A stretch of 64,000 bases of DNA from Gammaproteobacteria bacterium (GTDB lineage: Bacteria; Pseudomonadota; Gammaproteobacteria; Nevskiales; Nevskiaceae), in contig JAPLSA010000009.1 in NCBI GenBank assembly GCA_026398815.1, forward strand, positions 1 through 64,000, given 5' to 3'. The position numbers were made by a program, and so were the translations under genes. Shown one piece after another: positions 48,746 through 57,670 of the stretch; position 1 is the stretch's first letter, and every line of letters begins with the position of its first letter. The notes beneath the pieces were generated by a model, which was not told the DNA's origin, ran no database searches, and worked only from the letters and a program-made list of their open reading frames with translations.

Positions 48746-49639
48746 TCAGCGGTCGCGGAAGCGGCGGGTGAGATCGCCGTAGCTGTCGATGCGCCGGTCG
48801 CGCAGGAACGGCCACCAGCGGCGCACGTTCTCCGAGCGGGCCAGATCGACATCGACGACCAGCACTTCCGGCTGATCGGTCGAGGCGCGCGCCAGGAATT
48901 CGCCCTGCGGGCCGGCGACGAAGCTGGTGCCCCAGAAGCGCTGGCCCGGCGTCTGGCCGGTCGGGTCCGGCTCGAAGCCGATGCGGTTGGCAACCACCAC
49001 CGGCAGGCCGTTGGCCACCGCATGGGCGCGCTGGATCGTCACCCAGGCCTCGCGCTGCCGCTCGCGCTCGTCCTCGGGATCTTCCGGGTTGTTGCCGATC
49101 GCGGTCGGGTACAGCAGCAGATCGGCGCCGGCCAGCGCCATCAGCCGCGCGGCTTCCGGATACCACTGGTCCCAGCAGACCAGCAGGCCGAGCCGGCCGA
49201 CGCTGGTCGGGATCGGCTCGAAGCCGAGGTCGCCGGGCGTGAAGTAGAACTTCTCGTAGTAGCCCGGATCATCCGGGATATGCATCTTCCGGTATTTGCC
49301 GGCCAGGCTGCCGTCGCGCTCCATGACCACGGCGGTGTTGTGGTACAGGCCTGGCGCGCGGCGCTCGAACAGGCTGCCGACCAGCACGATGCCCAGTTCC
49401 TTCGCGAGCCGGCCCAGCCATTCGGTGGACGGACCGGGAATCGGCTCGGCCAGATCGAACAGGTCGGTCGACTCGTGCTGGCAGAAATACAGGCTGGTGT
49501 GCAGTTCCTGCAGCATCACCAGCTGCGCGCCGCGGGCAGCGGCTTCGCGCACGCCGGCCTCGCTGGCCGCCACGCTGAGCGCGCGGTCGCTGGAACAGGC
49601 CTGCTGCACGAGGCCGACCTTCAGTGTCTTGCTTGCCAT
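48746..49639 (-). CDS. aguB: N-carbamoylputrescine amidase
   Basis: 297 residues, nitrilase-superfamily enzyme cleaving N-carbamoylputrescine to putrescine, CO2 and ammonia. Catalytic Glu in LVMLQELHTSLYFC, Lys in GKYRKMHIPDDPGYYEKFYF and Cys in GLLVCWDQWYPEAARLMA. Length and motifs are close to AguB of Pseudomonas. It follows aguA by 16 bases on the minus strand, giving a two-step agmatine-to-putrescine operon. Confidence 0.96.
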   Translation of the reverse strand: MASKTLKVGLVQQACSSDRALSVAASEAGVREAAARGAQLVMLQELHTSLYFCQHESTDLFDLAEPIPGPSTEWLGRLAKELGIVLVGSLFERRAPGLYHNTAVVMERDGSLAGKYRKMHIPDDPGYYEKFYFTPGDLGFEPIPTSVGRLGLLVCWDQWYPEAARLMALAGADLLLYPTAIGNNPEDPEDERERQREAWVTIQRAHAVANGLPVVVANRIGFEPDPTGQTPGQRFWGTSFVAGPQGEFLARASTDQPEVLVVDVDLARSENVRRWWPFLRDRRIDSYGDLTRRFRDR

Positions 49640-49655
49640 CGAAAGGACTCCGGAA

Positions 49656-50684
49656 TCAGGCCAGCGCCGGGATCTGCATAGTCACGCAATGCAGGCCGCC
49701 GTACTGCTGGATCAGCGCATTGCAGTCGATGCCGATCACCTCGCGATCCGGGAACAGCGGCCGGATCAGGTCGAGCGCCACCGCGTCGAGCGGCTGGCTG
49801 TAGACCGGCACCAGCACCGCGCCGTTGAGGATCAGGAAATTGGCGTAGCCGGCCGGCAGGCGGCGGCCGTCGTCGGGATCGAAGATCGCTTTCGGCAGCG
49901 GCAGCGCCACCAGCCGGTACGCCTCGCCGCGCCAGTCGCGCAGCGCCCGCAACTCGTCGGCCATCGCCGCGAGGTCGTCGTAGTGCGCATCGCTGCGGTC
50001 GTCGCAGCCCTGGTAGACGATCGTCGAGGCATCGCAGTAGCGGGCGATGGTGTCGATGTGGCCGTCGGTGTCGTCGCCGATCAGGTCGCCGTGGCGCAGC
50101 CACAGCACGCGGTCCAGGCCGAGCCGATCTTTCAGCAGCGCCTCGATCTGCGCCTTGCCGAGATGCGGATTGCGGGTCGGCGCCAGCAGGCAGCGTTCGG
50201 TGGTCAGCAGGGTGCCGTGGCCGTCGACTTCCAGCGCGCCGCCTTCCAGCACGAAATCGACCGTCTCCACCGGCGCCGACCAGGCGCCGTACTGGTCGAG
50301 CTTGCGGGTCAGCGCGTTGTCGCGGCTGGCGGAGAACTTGTTGCCCCAGCCGTTGAAGGTGAAGTCCAGGTGCACCAGCCGGCCGTCGCGGACCACCGTG
50401 ATCGGGCCGTGGTCGCGGGCCCAGACGTCGTCGTTCGGCACTTCGTGGACGATCAGCCGCTCGCGCGGCACGCCGGCGCTGATCAGCCGGGCCTGCAGGG
50501 CGTCGGCCGCTTCCGCGACGTTGACGTGCAGGTTCTGGAAGCGGCCGATGGCAACCGCGATGGCGATGAAGTTGCGCTCGACGGCGTCGAAGTGGCGCGC
50601 GAAATCGCCGTCCTGGCGCGGCCAGGTCAGCATCACGGCGGCTTGCGGCGCCCACTCGGGCGGAAGGGTCTGTCGGTGGCTCAT
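49656..50684 (-). CDS. aguA: Agmatine deiminase
   Basis: 342 residues, peptidylarginine-deiminase-fold enzyme converting agmatine to N-carbamoylputrescine and ammonia. Conserved VPNDDVWARDHGPITVV, FNGWGNK, VLEGGALEVDGHGTLLTTE, GDDTDGHIDTIARY and the catalytic Cys in GGLHCVTMQIP. The start MSHRQTLPPEW at 50684 is the usual AguA N-terminus; the open frame upstream is non-coding. First gene of the aguA-aguB operon. Confidence 0.96.
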   Translation of the reverse strand: MSHRQTLPPEWAPQAAVMLTWPRQDGDFARHFDAVERNFIAIAVAIGRFQNLHVNVAEAADALQARLISAGVPRERLIVHEVPNDDVWARDHGPITVVRDGRLVHLDFTFNGWGNKFSASRDNALTRKLDQYGAWSAPVETVDFVLEGGALEVDGHGTLLTTERCLLAPTRNPHLGKAQIEALLKDRLGLDRVLWLRHGDLIGDDTDGHIDTIARYCDASTIVYQGCDDRSDAHYDDLAAMADELRALRDWRGEAYRLVALPLPKAIFDPDDGRRLPAGYANFLILNGAVLVPVYSQPLDAVALDLIRPLFPDREVIGIDCNALIQQYGGLHCVTMQIPALA

Positions 50685-50828
50685 GCCGGAATCGGGGCGG
50701 TGGGAACGGATGGCCGGCGCGTAGCGCCGCACCGGAACCGCAATTGTCTCAGGTTGAGGTGACCGTGCAGCGAACGCCGCGCCGCTCGCGTCCCGCCGCT
50801 GCCCGATCGGCGCCCGGCCAGCGCGGTT

Positions 50829-51170
50829 TCAGCGGCGGTCGCCGCGCAGTGCGTCGGTGTCGAACAAGGGCGCGGGCGCATCGGGCACCACGGCGTCGAT
50901 GACGCGCTGGCGCTCGAAGAACACCGAGAAACGGTCGTAGTCCCAGCGCGTGATCGGCGGCTGGGCAGGCGAACTGCCGCCGACCGGCGGATGGCGCCGC
51001 AGCGGTTCGCCGTGGCGCGCCAGCACGCCCTGCTGGCTGTCGCCGCGCTGCGGCAGCGCGATCGACGTCGTGGCGGGCGGCGTCGCCGGTACGGCCAGCA
51101 GGTCGGCGCGGCCGGCCAGCGGCAGCGATGCGATCAGCAGCAGCCCGAAGGCAGGGGGAAGGTGGCGCAT
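50829..51170 (-). CDS. Small secreted hypothetical protein
   Basis: 113 residues. Signal peptide 1-22 (FGLLLIASLPLAGRA), a low-complexity Pro/Ala/Gln middle, and a conserved-looking C-terminal block ITRWDYDRFSVFFERQRVIDAVV. Similar short exported proteins ending in this WDYxRFSVFFE block are, as far as recalled, found in related Gammaproteobacteria; no function is known. No clear Shine-Dalgarno before the ATG at 51170; the frame extends further upstream without coding character. Confidence 0.65.
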   Translation of the reverse strand: MRHLPPAFGLLLIASLPLAGRADLLAVPATPPATTSIALPQRGDSQQGVLARHGEPLRRHPPVGGSSPAQPPITRWDYDRFSVFFERQRVIDAVVPDAPAPLFDTDALRGDRR

Positions 51171-51430
51171 CGCGGGAGGCCGGTCGAGAACCCGAAAAAA
51201 GCATAGCACCGGCTTTCCGCCGCCCGTCGACGCTCGTCGCGGGCCTGCCGCCGCGCATCCGCTGGCGCGGCGGTCGCCGTCGTGCCGTCCGGGGCGCGCA
51301 AGCCGACGGGCGCGGACATCCGGCTGCATCCGTTTTCCGCTCTCGTCCGTTGATGACAGCAACAGCCACATCGCGCCCGGCCTGCGCCGCCGCAGGGACC
51401 GGTTCCAGTTCACCCAGGGGTTGGAAGATT

Positions 51431-51463
51431 GCCGGCAAGCCGCAAGGCCTGCCGGCTTTTTTT
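51431..51463 (+). terminator. Rho-independent terminator (plus strand) without an obvious upstream gene
   Basis: GCCGGCA (51431-51437) pairs with TGCCGGC (51450-51456), followed by TTTTTTT. The strong T-tract fixes the direction as plus, yet both flanking genes are on the minus strand. Confidence 0.75.
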
Positions 51464-51480
51464 GTCCGCTGATGCTGCCC

Positions 51481-51518
51481 TAAAAAGAAAGCGGCTGCGC
51501 ATCGCTGCGCAGCCGCTT
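51481..51518 (-). terminator. Terminator of the aldehyde dehydrogenase gene
   Basis: AAGCGGCTGCGCA (51489-51501) pairs perfectly with TGCGCAGCCGCTT (51506-51518); on the minus strand TTTCTTTTTA follows. It lies 20 bases after the aldehyde dehydrogenase stop. Confidence 0.85.
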
Positions 51519-51538
51519 CGGGTGCGGCAGGGTGCGCG

Positions 51539-52990
51539 TCAGCCGGCCGGCAGGTAGATCGACTTCAGCTGCTGGTAGGCGGCCAGCGATTCCGGGCCCA
51601 TCTCGCGGCCGAGGCCGGAAGCCTTGATGCCGCCGAACGGCGAGGCGAGATCGATCATGTAGCCGTTGACGCCGATGGTGCCGGTCTGCACGCGACGGGC
51701 GATCGCCTGTGCGCGCTTGGAATCCGAGGACCAGACGGTGCCACCGAGGCCGAACTCCGAGTCGTTGGCGATCTTCACCGCCTCTTCCTCGTCGCGGTAC
51801 TTGATGACGCTCAGCACCGGTCCGAAGATTTCTTCCTGGGCGATGACCGCCTTGTTGTCGACGTCGGCGAACACCGTCGGCTCGACGAACCAGCCGTCGC
51901 CGACGCCCTTCGGACGGCCGCCGCCGGCGACCAGACGGGCTTCGACCTTGCCCTTGGCGATGTAGCCTTCGACGCGGGCGCGGTGTTCGGACGAGGCGAG
52001 CGGCCCGATCTGGGTGTCCTTGTCGAGGCTGCTGCCGACCTTCAGACCCTTGGCGAGGCCGGCGATGGCGTCGACGATCTCGTCGTAGCGGCTGGCCGGG
52101 GCCAGGATGCGCGACGACAGCGCGCAGATCTGGCCGTTGTTGCCGAACGAGGCGAAGTGCAGGCCCGGCAGCAGATGTTCGATCTTGACGTCGTCGAGGA
52201 TGATCGCCGCCGACTTGCCGCCCAGCTCCAGGCTGACCGGCCGCAGCAGGCGGCCGCAGACCTCGGCGACCTTGCGGCCGGCGCCGGTCGAGCCGGTGAA
52301 GGCGACCTTGTCGATGCCCGGATGCGAGACCAGATAGGCGCCCAGCTCGCGGCCGCCCGGCACCCAGTTGATGACGCCGGCCGGCACGCCGGCTTCATGG
52401 GCGGCTTCGGCGATGATGTAGCAGTCGAGCACGGTGCCCGGCGACGGCTTCAGCACGATGGTGCAGCCGGTGGCCAGCGCCGGGCCGATCTTCATCATCG
52501 ACAGCACCACCGGGAAGTTCCACGGCACGATGCCGCCGACCACGACGACCGGTCCCTTGCGGATCAGCGTGTCGAAGCCGAGCGGCGACGGGCGGCGCTC
52601 CTCGATCTGCATGTTCTGGGCAAGCGCGGCGTAGTAGCGCAGCAGCGCGCAGACATAGCCGCTTTCCAGCTGCTCGGACAGCGCCAGCGGCATGCCGTTC
52701 TGGGCGCTGACGGCGCGGCTCAGGCGGTCGGCGCGCTTCTCGATCGCGGTCGCGAAGCGGTTCAGCACTTCGGCGCGTTCGGCCGGCGTGGTGTCGCCCC
52801 AGGGGCCGTCGAGCGCCTTGCGGGCGGCGCTGACGGCGCGGTCGATGTCGGCTTCGCCGCCTTCCGGGACATTGCCGATCGACAGGCCGGTGTTGGCGCC
52901 GATGACGTCGATGCGGGCGTCGGTCGACGGTTTGACCCAGTCGCCGTCGATGTAAAAAGTGTCGTGCTTGATGTTTTCGTCCAGCGACAT
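51539..52990 (-). CDS. NAD(P)+-dependent aldehyde dehydrogenase
   Basis: 483 residues. Standard motifs: VGGIVPWNFPVVLSMMKIGPALA (cofactor site), KVAFTGSTGAGRKV, catalytic Glu in VSLELGGKSAAIIL, catalytic Cys in NNGQICALSSRIL, and EEIFGPVLSVIKY. Oxidises an aldehyde to the acid; the substrate is unknown, but terpenoid aldehydes such as geranial or citronellal would fit the nearby Atu-like operon. GGAGAGGAG precedes the ATG, a strong ribosome binding site. Monocistronic, bounded by an operator-like dyad and a terminator. Confidence 0.94.
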   Translation of the reverse strand: MSLDENIKHDTFYIDGDWVKPSTDARIDVIGANTGLSIGNVPEGGEADIDRAVSAARKALDGPWGDTTPAERAEVLNRFATAIEKRADRLSRAVSAQNGMPLALSEQLESGYVCALLRYYAALAQNMQIEERRPSPLGFDTLIRKGPVVVVGGIVPWNFPVVLSMMKIGPALATGCTIVLKPSPGTVLDCYIIAEAAHEAGVPAGVINWVPGGRELGAYLVSHPGIDKVAFTGSTGAGRKVAEVCGRLLRPVSLELGGKSAAIILDDVKIEHLLPGLHFASFGNNGQICALSSRILAPASRYDEIVDAIAGLAKGLKVGSSLDKDTQIGPLASSEHRARVEGYIAKGKVEARLVAGGGRPKGVGDGWFVEPTVFADVDNKAVIAQEEIFGPVLSVIKYRDEEEAVKIANDSEFGLGGTVWSSDSKRAQAIARRVQTGTIGVNGYMIDLASPFGGIKASGLGREMGPESLAAYQQLKSIYLPAG

Positions 52991-53072
52991 GAGCGTCTCC
53001 TCTCCTGGCGGTTGCCGTCTGCGGGGTTCTCAAGAGCCGGGCACGACGGTAGCGGGCCGGGCTGATGGAAAT

Positions 53073-53092
53073 TTAGTATGGCACAGTACTAA
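53073..53092. promoter_or_regulatory. Operator-like dyad upstream of the aldehyde dehydrogenase gene
   Basis: TTAGTA (53073-53078) and TACTAA (53087-53092) are perfect arms with an 8-base spacer in an otherwise GC-rich region, 82 bases before the ATG. The shape suits a dimeric repressor such as TetR; no regulator gene is adjacent. Confidence 0.5.
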
Positions 53093-53141
53093 TTGCCCGC
53101 AGCGAAACGCACCGGTCTTTCGACGGGGTGCGCCGCCGCCC

Positions 53142-55868
53142 TCAGGTCGCGGTCTGTCGGGCCCGCAGCTCGGCGATGATGCCCTTCAGCTCGGGCACGC
53201 AGGAGCCGCAGTTGGTGCCGCATTTCAGCTGCGCGCCGAGCGCCGCCGGCGTCGTGCAGCCGCCGCGGATCGCCGCTTCGATGGTCTTGCGGCCGACGCC
53301 GAAGCAGGAGCAGACCGTTGCGCCGGTGTCGGCGCCGCGTGCCAGCGGCTCGCCGATCAGCAGGCCGACGCGATCGGCGGCATCCAGCTGCGCCTTGCCG
53401 AACAGGCTCGACAGCCAGGCGCGCGACGGCAGGTCCGGGCGCGGCGATGCGAACAGGCAGGCGTGGATGCGGCCGTCGACGACCTGCACGGCGCGGAACA
53501 CGCCGGCGGTCGGGTCCTCGTATTCCAGCCAGTCGGCGTCCGGGTCGCTCACGCCGAGCAAGCGGCGGGCCTGCGCCGGCCAGTCGCCGTCGACCCGCCG
53601 GCCGGCCAGTTCGTAGCGCGTGTAGCCGTCGCCGGTGATCCGCGTCCACCAGGCGGCGTGCGGGCGGGGATCGCGGCCGGCGGCCGGATCGTCGCGCAGC
53701 AGCGCGAAGCCGTGCCAGGCGACGCTGAACGGCTCGACGCGCACTGGCGTGTGCTTGAACTCCGGCTCGCCGGAGACCGGATCGACCACCGGGTTGACCA
53801 GCCGGCCGACCCGGGCATCGGAGGCGAACTGGCTGTTCCAGTGGATCGGCACGAACACGCTCTTGCGCGGCAGATCGCCGGACAGCCGCACCCGCACCAC
53901 GCAGCTGCCGTGCGCCGAGCTGACCCGCGCCAGCTCGTGCTCGCGGACGCCGCTCAGCAGCGCGTCCTGCGGATGCAGGTCGACGAACGGCTCGGCGACA
54001 TGGGTGGCCAGCCGCGGGCTCAGGCCGGTGCGGGTCATCGTGTGCCACTGGTCGCGCACCCGGCCGGTATTGAGCACCAGCGGATAGTCCTCGTCGAGCC
54101 GGCCGGCTGGCGGCTGCGGACGGGTCGGCACGAAGCGGGCGCGGCGGTCGGCGGTGTAGTAGCGGCCGTCGGCGAACACCCGCGCCGGCTCGCCGAGGGT
54201 GTCGGACAGCACCGGCCAGCGGGTCGGCGGCAGGCGGTCGTAGTCGGTGCGATCGAGCCCGGCGAGGCCGCCGAGGTTCAGGTAGCGCGGCAGCGCGTCG
54301 TCATGATTGCCGTCGGCGGTCAGCCGGGCGTGTTCGTCGAAGATCTCGTGCGCCGACCGGTACGGGAACTGCTCGCCATGGCCCCAGCGCCGCGCCACTT
54401 CGGACAGCGCCCACCAGTCCGGCCGGGCCTGTCCGACCGGCGGCAGGAAGGCGCGCTGGCGGCTGATGCAGCGCTCGGAATTGGTCACCGTGCCGTCCTT
54501 CTCGCCCCAGCCCTGGGCCGGCAGCAGCAGGTGCGCGTAGGCAGTGGTGTCGGTGTCGGCCATCACGTCGGATACCACCACCAGCTCGCACTTCGCCAGC
54601 GCCCGCCGCACCCGGTCGGCGTCGGGCAGGCTGACCACCGGATTGGTCGCCATGATCCACACCGCGCGGACCTTGCCCTCGTCGATGGCCTCGAACAGGT
54701 CGACCGCCTTCAGGCCCGGCTTGTCGGCGATCCGCGGCGACTGCCAGAACGCCTGCACCCGCGCGCGGTGCGCCGGCACGTCGAGTTCCAGATGGGCGGC
54801 CAGCATGTTCGACAGCCCGCCGACTTCGCGTCCGCCCATCGCGTTCGGCTGGCCGGTGATCGAGAACGGGCCGGCGCCGGGCTTGCCGATGCGGCCGGTG
54901 GCCAGATGGCAGTTGATGATGCTGTTGACCTTGTCGGTGCCGCTGGACGACTGGTTGACGCCCATCGAGAACGCCGTGATCACCCGCTCGCTGCTGGCGA
55001 ACAGCTGGCAGAACGCGGTCAGCACGCCGGGATCGAGCTTGCAGGCAGCGGCCACCGAGCGCAGGTCGCCGGCGGTGTTGTCGGCGATCGCCAGGGTCCG
55101 CGCAAAGCCCTGCGTATGCGCCTCAATGAAGCCGGTGTCGATGACGCCGTGCTGGTGCAGGTAGCTGAGCAGGCCGTTGAACAGCCAGACATCGGTGCCC
55201 GGCCGCACCGGCAGGTGCAGGTCGGCCATCTCGCTGGTCGCAGTGCGGCGCGGATCGATCACCACCAGCTTCATCGACGGCCGCTGCTCGCGCGCCTTCA
55301 GCAGGCGCTGGAACAGGATCGGATGGCACCAGGCGGTGTTCGAGCCGACCAGCACGACCAGGTCGGCTTCCTCCAGATCGGCGTACGACACCGGCACGAT
55401 GTCCTCGCCGAACGCCCGCTTGTGGCCGGCCACCGCCGAGGACATGCAGAGCCGCGAGTTGGTGTCGATGTTGGCGGTGCCGACAAAGCCCTTCACCAGC
55501 TTGTTGGCGACGTAGTAGTCCTCGGTCAGCAATTGGCCGCTGACGTACCAGGCAACGCTGTCCGGGCCGTGGCGCTCGATGATCTGTCGGAAGCCGTCGG
55601 CCACCGCATCGAGCGCATCCGGCCACGGCAGCCGTTCCAGGCCGTTGGCGGTGCGCCGCATCGGATGGCGCAGGCGGCCGGTCGTCGATACCGTTTCGCC
55701 GAGTGCGGCGCCCTTCACGCACAGCCGGCCGTAGTTGGTCGGATGGGCGACGTCGCCGGCCACCGTCACCGCCGTGCCGCGCACCGTCGCCCGCACGCCG
55801 CAGCCGGTGCCGCAGTACGGGCAGGTGGTGGCGACGCTCGGGACATCGTCCTGGTTGCTGCCGTCCAT
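53142..55868 (-). CDS. nasA: Assimilatory nitrate reductase catalytic subunit with C-terminal [2Fe-2S] (BFD-like) domain
   Basis: 908 residues, cytoplasmic molybdenum enzyme reducing nitrate to nitrite. N-terminal 4Fe-4S motif CPYCGTGCG with a further Cys in RLCVKG, then the molybdopterin domain (NTNSRLCMSSAVAGHKRAFG, GSNTAWCHPILFQR, GVNQSSSGTDKVNSIINCHL). The C-terminal 60 residues have the BFD-like cysteine set CSCFGVG ... CGTNCGSC. This matches proteobacterial NasA, whose BFD domain receives electrons from the FAD subunit encoded just upstream. The ATG at 55868 places the 4Fe-4S motif at about residue 16. Last gene of the operon. Confidence 0.95.
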   Translation of the reverse strand: MDGSNQDDVPSVATTCPYCGTGCGVRATVRGTAVTVAGDVAHPTNYGRLCVKGAALGETVSTTGRLRHPMRRTANGLERLPWPDALDAVADGFRQIIERHGPDSVAWYVSGQLLTEDYYVANKLVKGFVGTANIDTNSRLCMSSAVAGHKRAFGEDIVPVSYADLEEADLVVLVGSNTAWCHPILFQRLLKAREQRPSMKLVVIDPRRTATSEMADLHLPVRPGTDVWLFNGLLSYLHQHGVIDTGFIEAHTQGFARTLAIADNTAGDLRSVAAACKLDPGVLTAFCQLFASSERVITAFSMGVNQSSSGTDKVNSIINCHLATGRIGKPGAGPFSITGQPNAMGGREVGGLSNMLAAHLELDVPAHRARVQAFWQSPRIADKPGLKAVDLFEAIDEGKVRAVWIMATNPVVSLPDADRVRRALAKCELVVVSDVMADTDTTAYAHLLLPAQGWGEKDGTVTNSERCISRQRAFLPPVGQARPDWWALSEVARRWGHGEQFPYRSAHEIFDEHARLTADGNHDDALPRYLNLGGLAGLDRTDYDRLPPTRWPVLSDTLGEPARVFADGRYYTADRRARFVPTRPQPPAGRLDEDYPLVLNTGRVRDQWHTMTRTGLSPRLATHVAEPFVDLHPQDALLSGVREHELARVSSAHGSCVVRVRLSGDLPRKSVFVPIHWNSQFASDARVGRLVNPVVDPVSGEPEFKHTPVRVEPFSVAWHGFALLRDDPAAGRDPRPHAAWWTRITGDGYTRYELAGRRVDGDWPAQARRLLGVSDPDADWLEYEDPTAGVFRAVQVVDGRIHACLFASPRPDLPSRAWLSSLFGKAQLDAADRVGLLIGEPLARGADTGATVCSCFGVGRKTIEAAIRGGCTTPAALGAQLKCGTNCGSCVPELKGIIAELRARQTAT

Positions 55869-56016
55869 CAGGGAACCTGCTGCCGGCCGATCGTGGCGGT
55901 CCGGCCCGCTGCGCGACGGCAAGGCCGGCGCTGCGCGGGCGGACGGTCGGGGCCGAATGGGAAAAGGCGGGATGGCCGGCGAACCGGCAATGACAGCGGC
56001 GGCATGGCGTGGACGC

Positions 56017-57237
56017 TCACGCCGCCTGCGATTCGCAGTAGGCGCGACCGAACAGCAGGCGCTGCCGCAGCGGGCCGATGTCGCGGCCGGCCTGCATCAG
56101 CTCGAAGTACCACGGGCCGTCGCTGACCTCGCCGTACAGCACCACGCCGACGATGCGGTTGTCCTTCAGCACCAGCCGCTTGTAGACGCCGCGGCCGGGG
56201 TCGCGCAGCAGCAGGTCCTCGGTGTCCGGCCCGCCGATGAAATCGCCGGCGGAATAGAGATCGATGCCGGTGACCTTGAGCCGGGTCGCGGTCACCGAGC
56301 CGCCGTAGCGGCGATGGCCGAGGCCGGCGAGATGGGCGGCGCAGACCCGCGCCTGCTCCCACAGCGGCGCCACCAGGCCGTAGACGCTCTTGCGGTGCTG
56401 CACGCATTCGCCGACCGCGTAGATACGCGGGTCGGTCGCGGTCTGCAGCGTGTCGTCGACGACGATCGCCCGCTCCACATGCAGCCCGGCGGCCTTGGCC
56501 AGATCGACGTTCGGCCGGATGCCGACCGCCATCACCACCAGGTCGGCGGCGATCTCGCTGCCATCCTGGAAACGCACTGCCGTGACGCGGTGGTCGCCGA
56601 CGATTTCCGCCGTGTTCGCTTCGAGCAGAAAGCGCATGCCGCGCTTTTCCAGCGCCGCCTTCAGCAGCCGGGCTGCCGGCTGGTCGAGCTGGCGTTCCAT
56701 CAGGCGGTCGTTGACGTGGACGACGCTCACCGACATCCCCTGGCGCAGCAGGCCGTTGGCCGCTTCCAGACCGAGCAGGCCGCCGCCGATGACCACCGCG
56801 TGGCGGTGGCTGCGGGCGGCGGCCAGCATGGTTTCGACATCGTGGATGTCGCGAAACGCGATCACGCCGGGTAGCCGGTGGCCGGGCACCGGGATCACGA
56901 ACGGCCGCGAGCCGGTGGCGATCAGCAGGCGGTCGTAGGCGATTTCATGCCCGTCCTGCGCGACCACCACGCGGCGGGCGCGATCAATGCCGACCACCGG
57001 ATTGCCGGCCTGCAGCGCGATGCCGTGCCGCGCGTACCAGGCCCGGTCATGGGTGACGATGTCTTCGAAACGCTTCTCGCCGGCCAGCACCGGCGACAGC
57101 AGGATGCGGTTGTAGTTGCCGTGCGGCTCGGCGCCGAACACGGTGATCCGGTAGCCGTCGGGATCGAGCTTCAGCAGTTCCTCGACGGTGCGGACGCCGG
57201 CCATGCCGTTGCCGATCACCACCAGACGCGGCTTCAT
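56017..57237 (-). CDS. FAD/NAD(P)H-dependent reductase of assimilatory nitrate reductase (NasB type)
   Basis: 406 residues. N-terminal FAD-binding RLVVIGNGMAGVRTVEELL, NAD-binding AVVIGGGLLGLEAANGLLRQG, then VMAVGIRPN and YAVGECVQHR. It corresponds to the oxidoreductase half of NirB, without sirohaem or BFD domains, and matches the electron-transfer subunit (NasB/NasC) of bacterial nitrate reductases. It most likely carries electrons from NAD(P)H to NasA through the BFD domain fused to NasA. It lies between nirD (67 bases) and nasA (148 bases). Start at 57237 gives the canonical N-terminus. Confidence 0.9.
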   Translation of the reverse strand: MKPRLVVIGNGMAGVRTVEELLKLDPDGYRITVFGAEPHGNYNRILLSPVLAGEKRFEDIVTHDRAWYARHGIALQAGNPVVGIDRARRVVVAQDGHEIAYDRLLIATGSRPFVIPVPGHRLPGVIAFRDIHDVETMLAAARSHRHAVVIGGGLLGLEAANGLLRQGMSVSVVHVNDRLMERQLDQPAARLLKAALEKRGMRFLLEANTAEIVGDHRVTAVRFQDGSEIAADLVVMAVGIRPNVDLAKAAGLHVERAIVVDDTLQTATDPRIYAVGECVQHRKSVYGLVAPLWEQARVCAAHLAGLGHRRYGGSVTATRLKVTGIDLYSAGDFIGGPDTEDLLLRDPGRGVYKRLVLKDNRIVGVVLYGEVSDGPWYFELMQAGRDIGPLRQRLLFGRAYCESQAA

Positions 57238-57304
57238 CGTCCGTCTCCGCCGGCCGTCAGGCGGCCCGGCGCGCCGGCAGCGGGCGATGGCCGCCGGGCT
57301 TCGG

Positions 57305-57670
57305 TCACGAGCCGCGCACCATGATCGTGCCGTCATCGCCGCAGCGCACCGCCCAGGTCTTCACCGACCAGGCCTCGTCTTCCAGGCAGCGGCCGGTCTT
57401 CAGGCACAGGTGGTTCTTGTAGATCGGCGACGCCACCACCAGCACCGGGCCCTGCTCGGTCGTCAGTTCGCCGATCAGCCCGCGGCTCAGCACGTTGGCC
57501 TGGGCGCGGACATCGAAGTTGTCGATCGCGAAGATGCCGTCCTCGGTGCCATCGGGCGCCACGACGCGGAACACCGCGACCTGCGCGGCACCGACCTTCG
57601 CCGCCACGCCGGTGTTCGGCACGATGTCATCGCGGTGACAGACGAAGGTCCAGCGGGCGGCATCGGTCAC
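57305..57670 (-). CDS. nirD: Nitrite reductase (NADH) small subunit
   Basis: 121 residues, Rieske-like fold partner of NirB. Contains VAVFRVVAPDGTEDGIFAIDN, PIYKNHLCLKTGRCLEDE and VKTWAVRCGDDGTIMV. As usual for NirD, the Rieske cluster ligands are absent. It starts with GTG overlapping the nirB stop by four bases (GTGA), so the two are translated together to give the NirBD complex. Confidence 0.95.
   Translation of the reverse strand: MTDAARWTFVCHRDDIVPNTGVAAKVGAAQVAVFRVVAPDGTEDGIFAIDNFDVRAQANVLSRGLIGELTTEQGPVLVVASPIYKNHLCLKTGRCLEDEAWSVKTWAVRCGDDGTIMVRGS

Larger units (their letters stand above)
51171..51538. other. Intergenic region with two opposed terminators
   Basis: The plus-strand terminator at 51431-51463 has no recognised gene before it, while 51481-51518 ends the aldehyde dehydrogenase unit. 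The 260 bases between 51171 and 51430 could encode a short plus-strand RNA; no known RNA family was recognised. Confidence 0.45.

Noticed and set aside
52959-56126. 1055-codon plus-strand open frame opposite nasA
   Set aside because: Arg/Ala/His-rich shadow sequence without any family motif.
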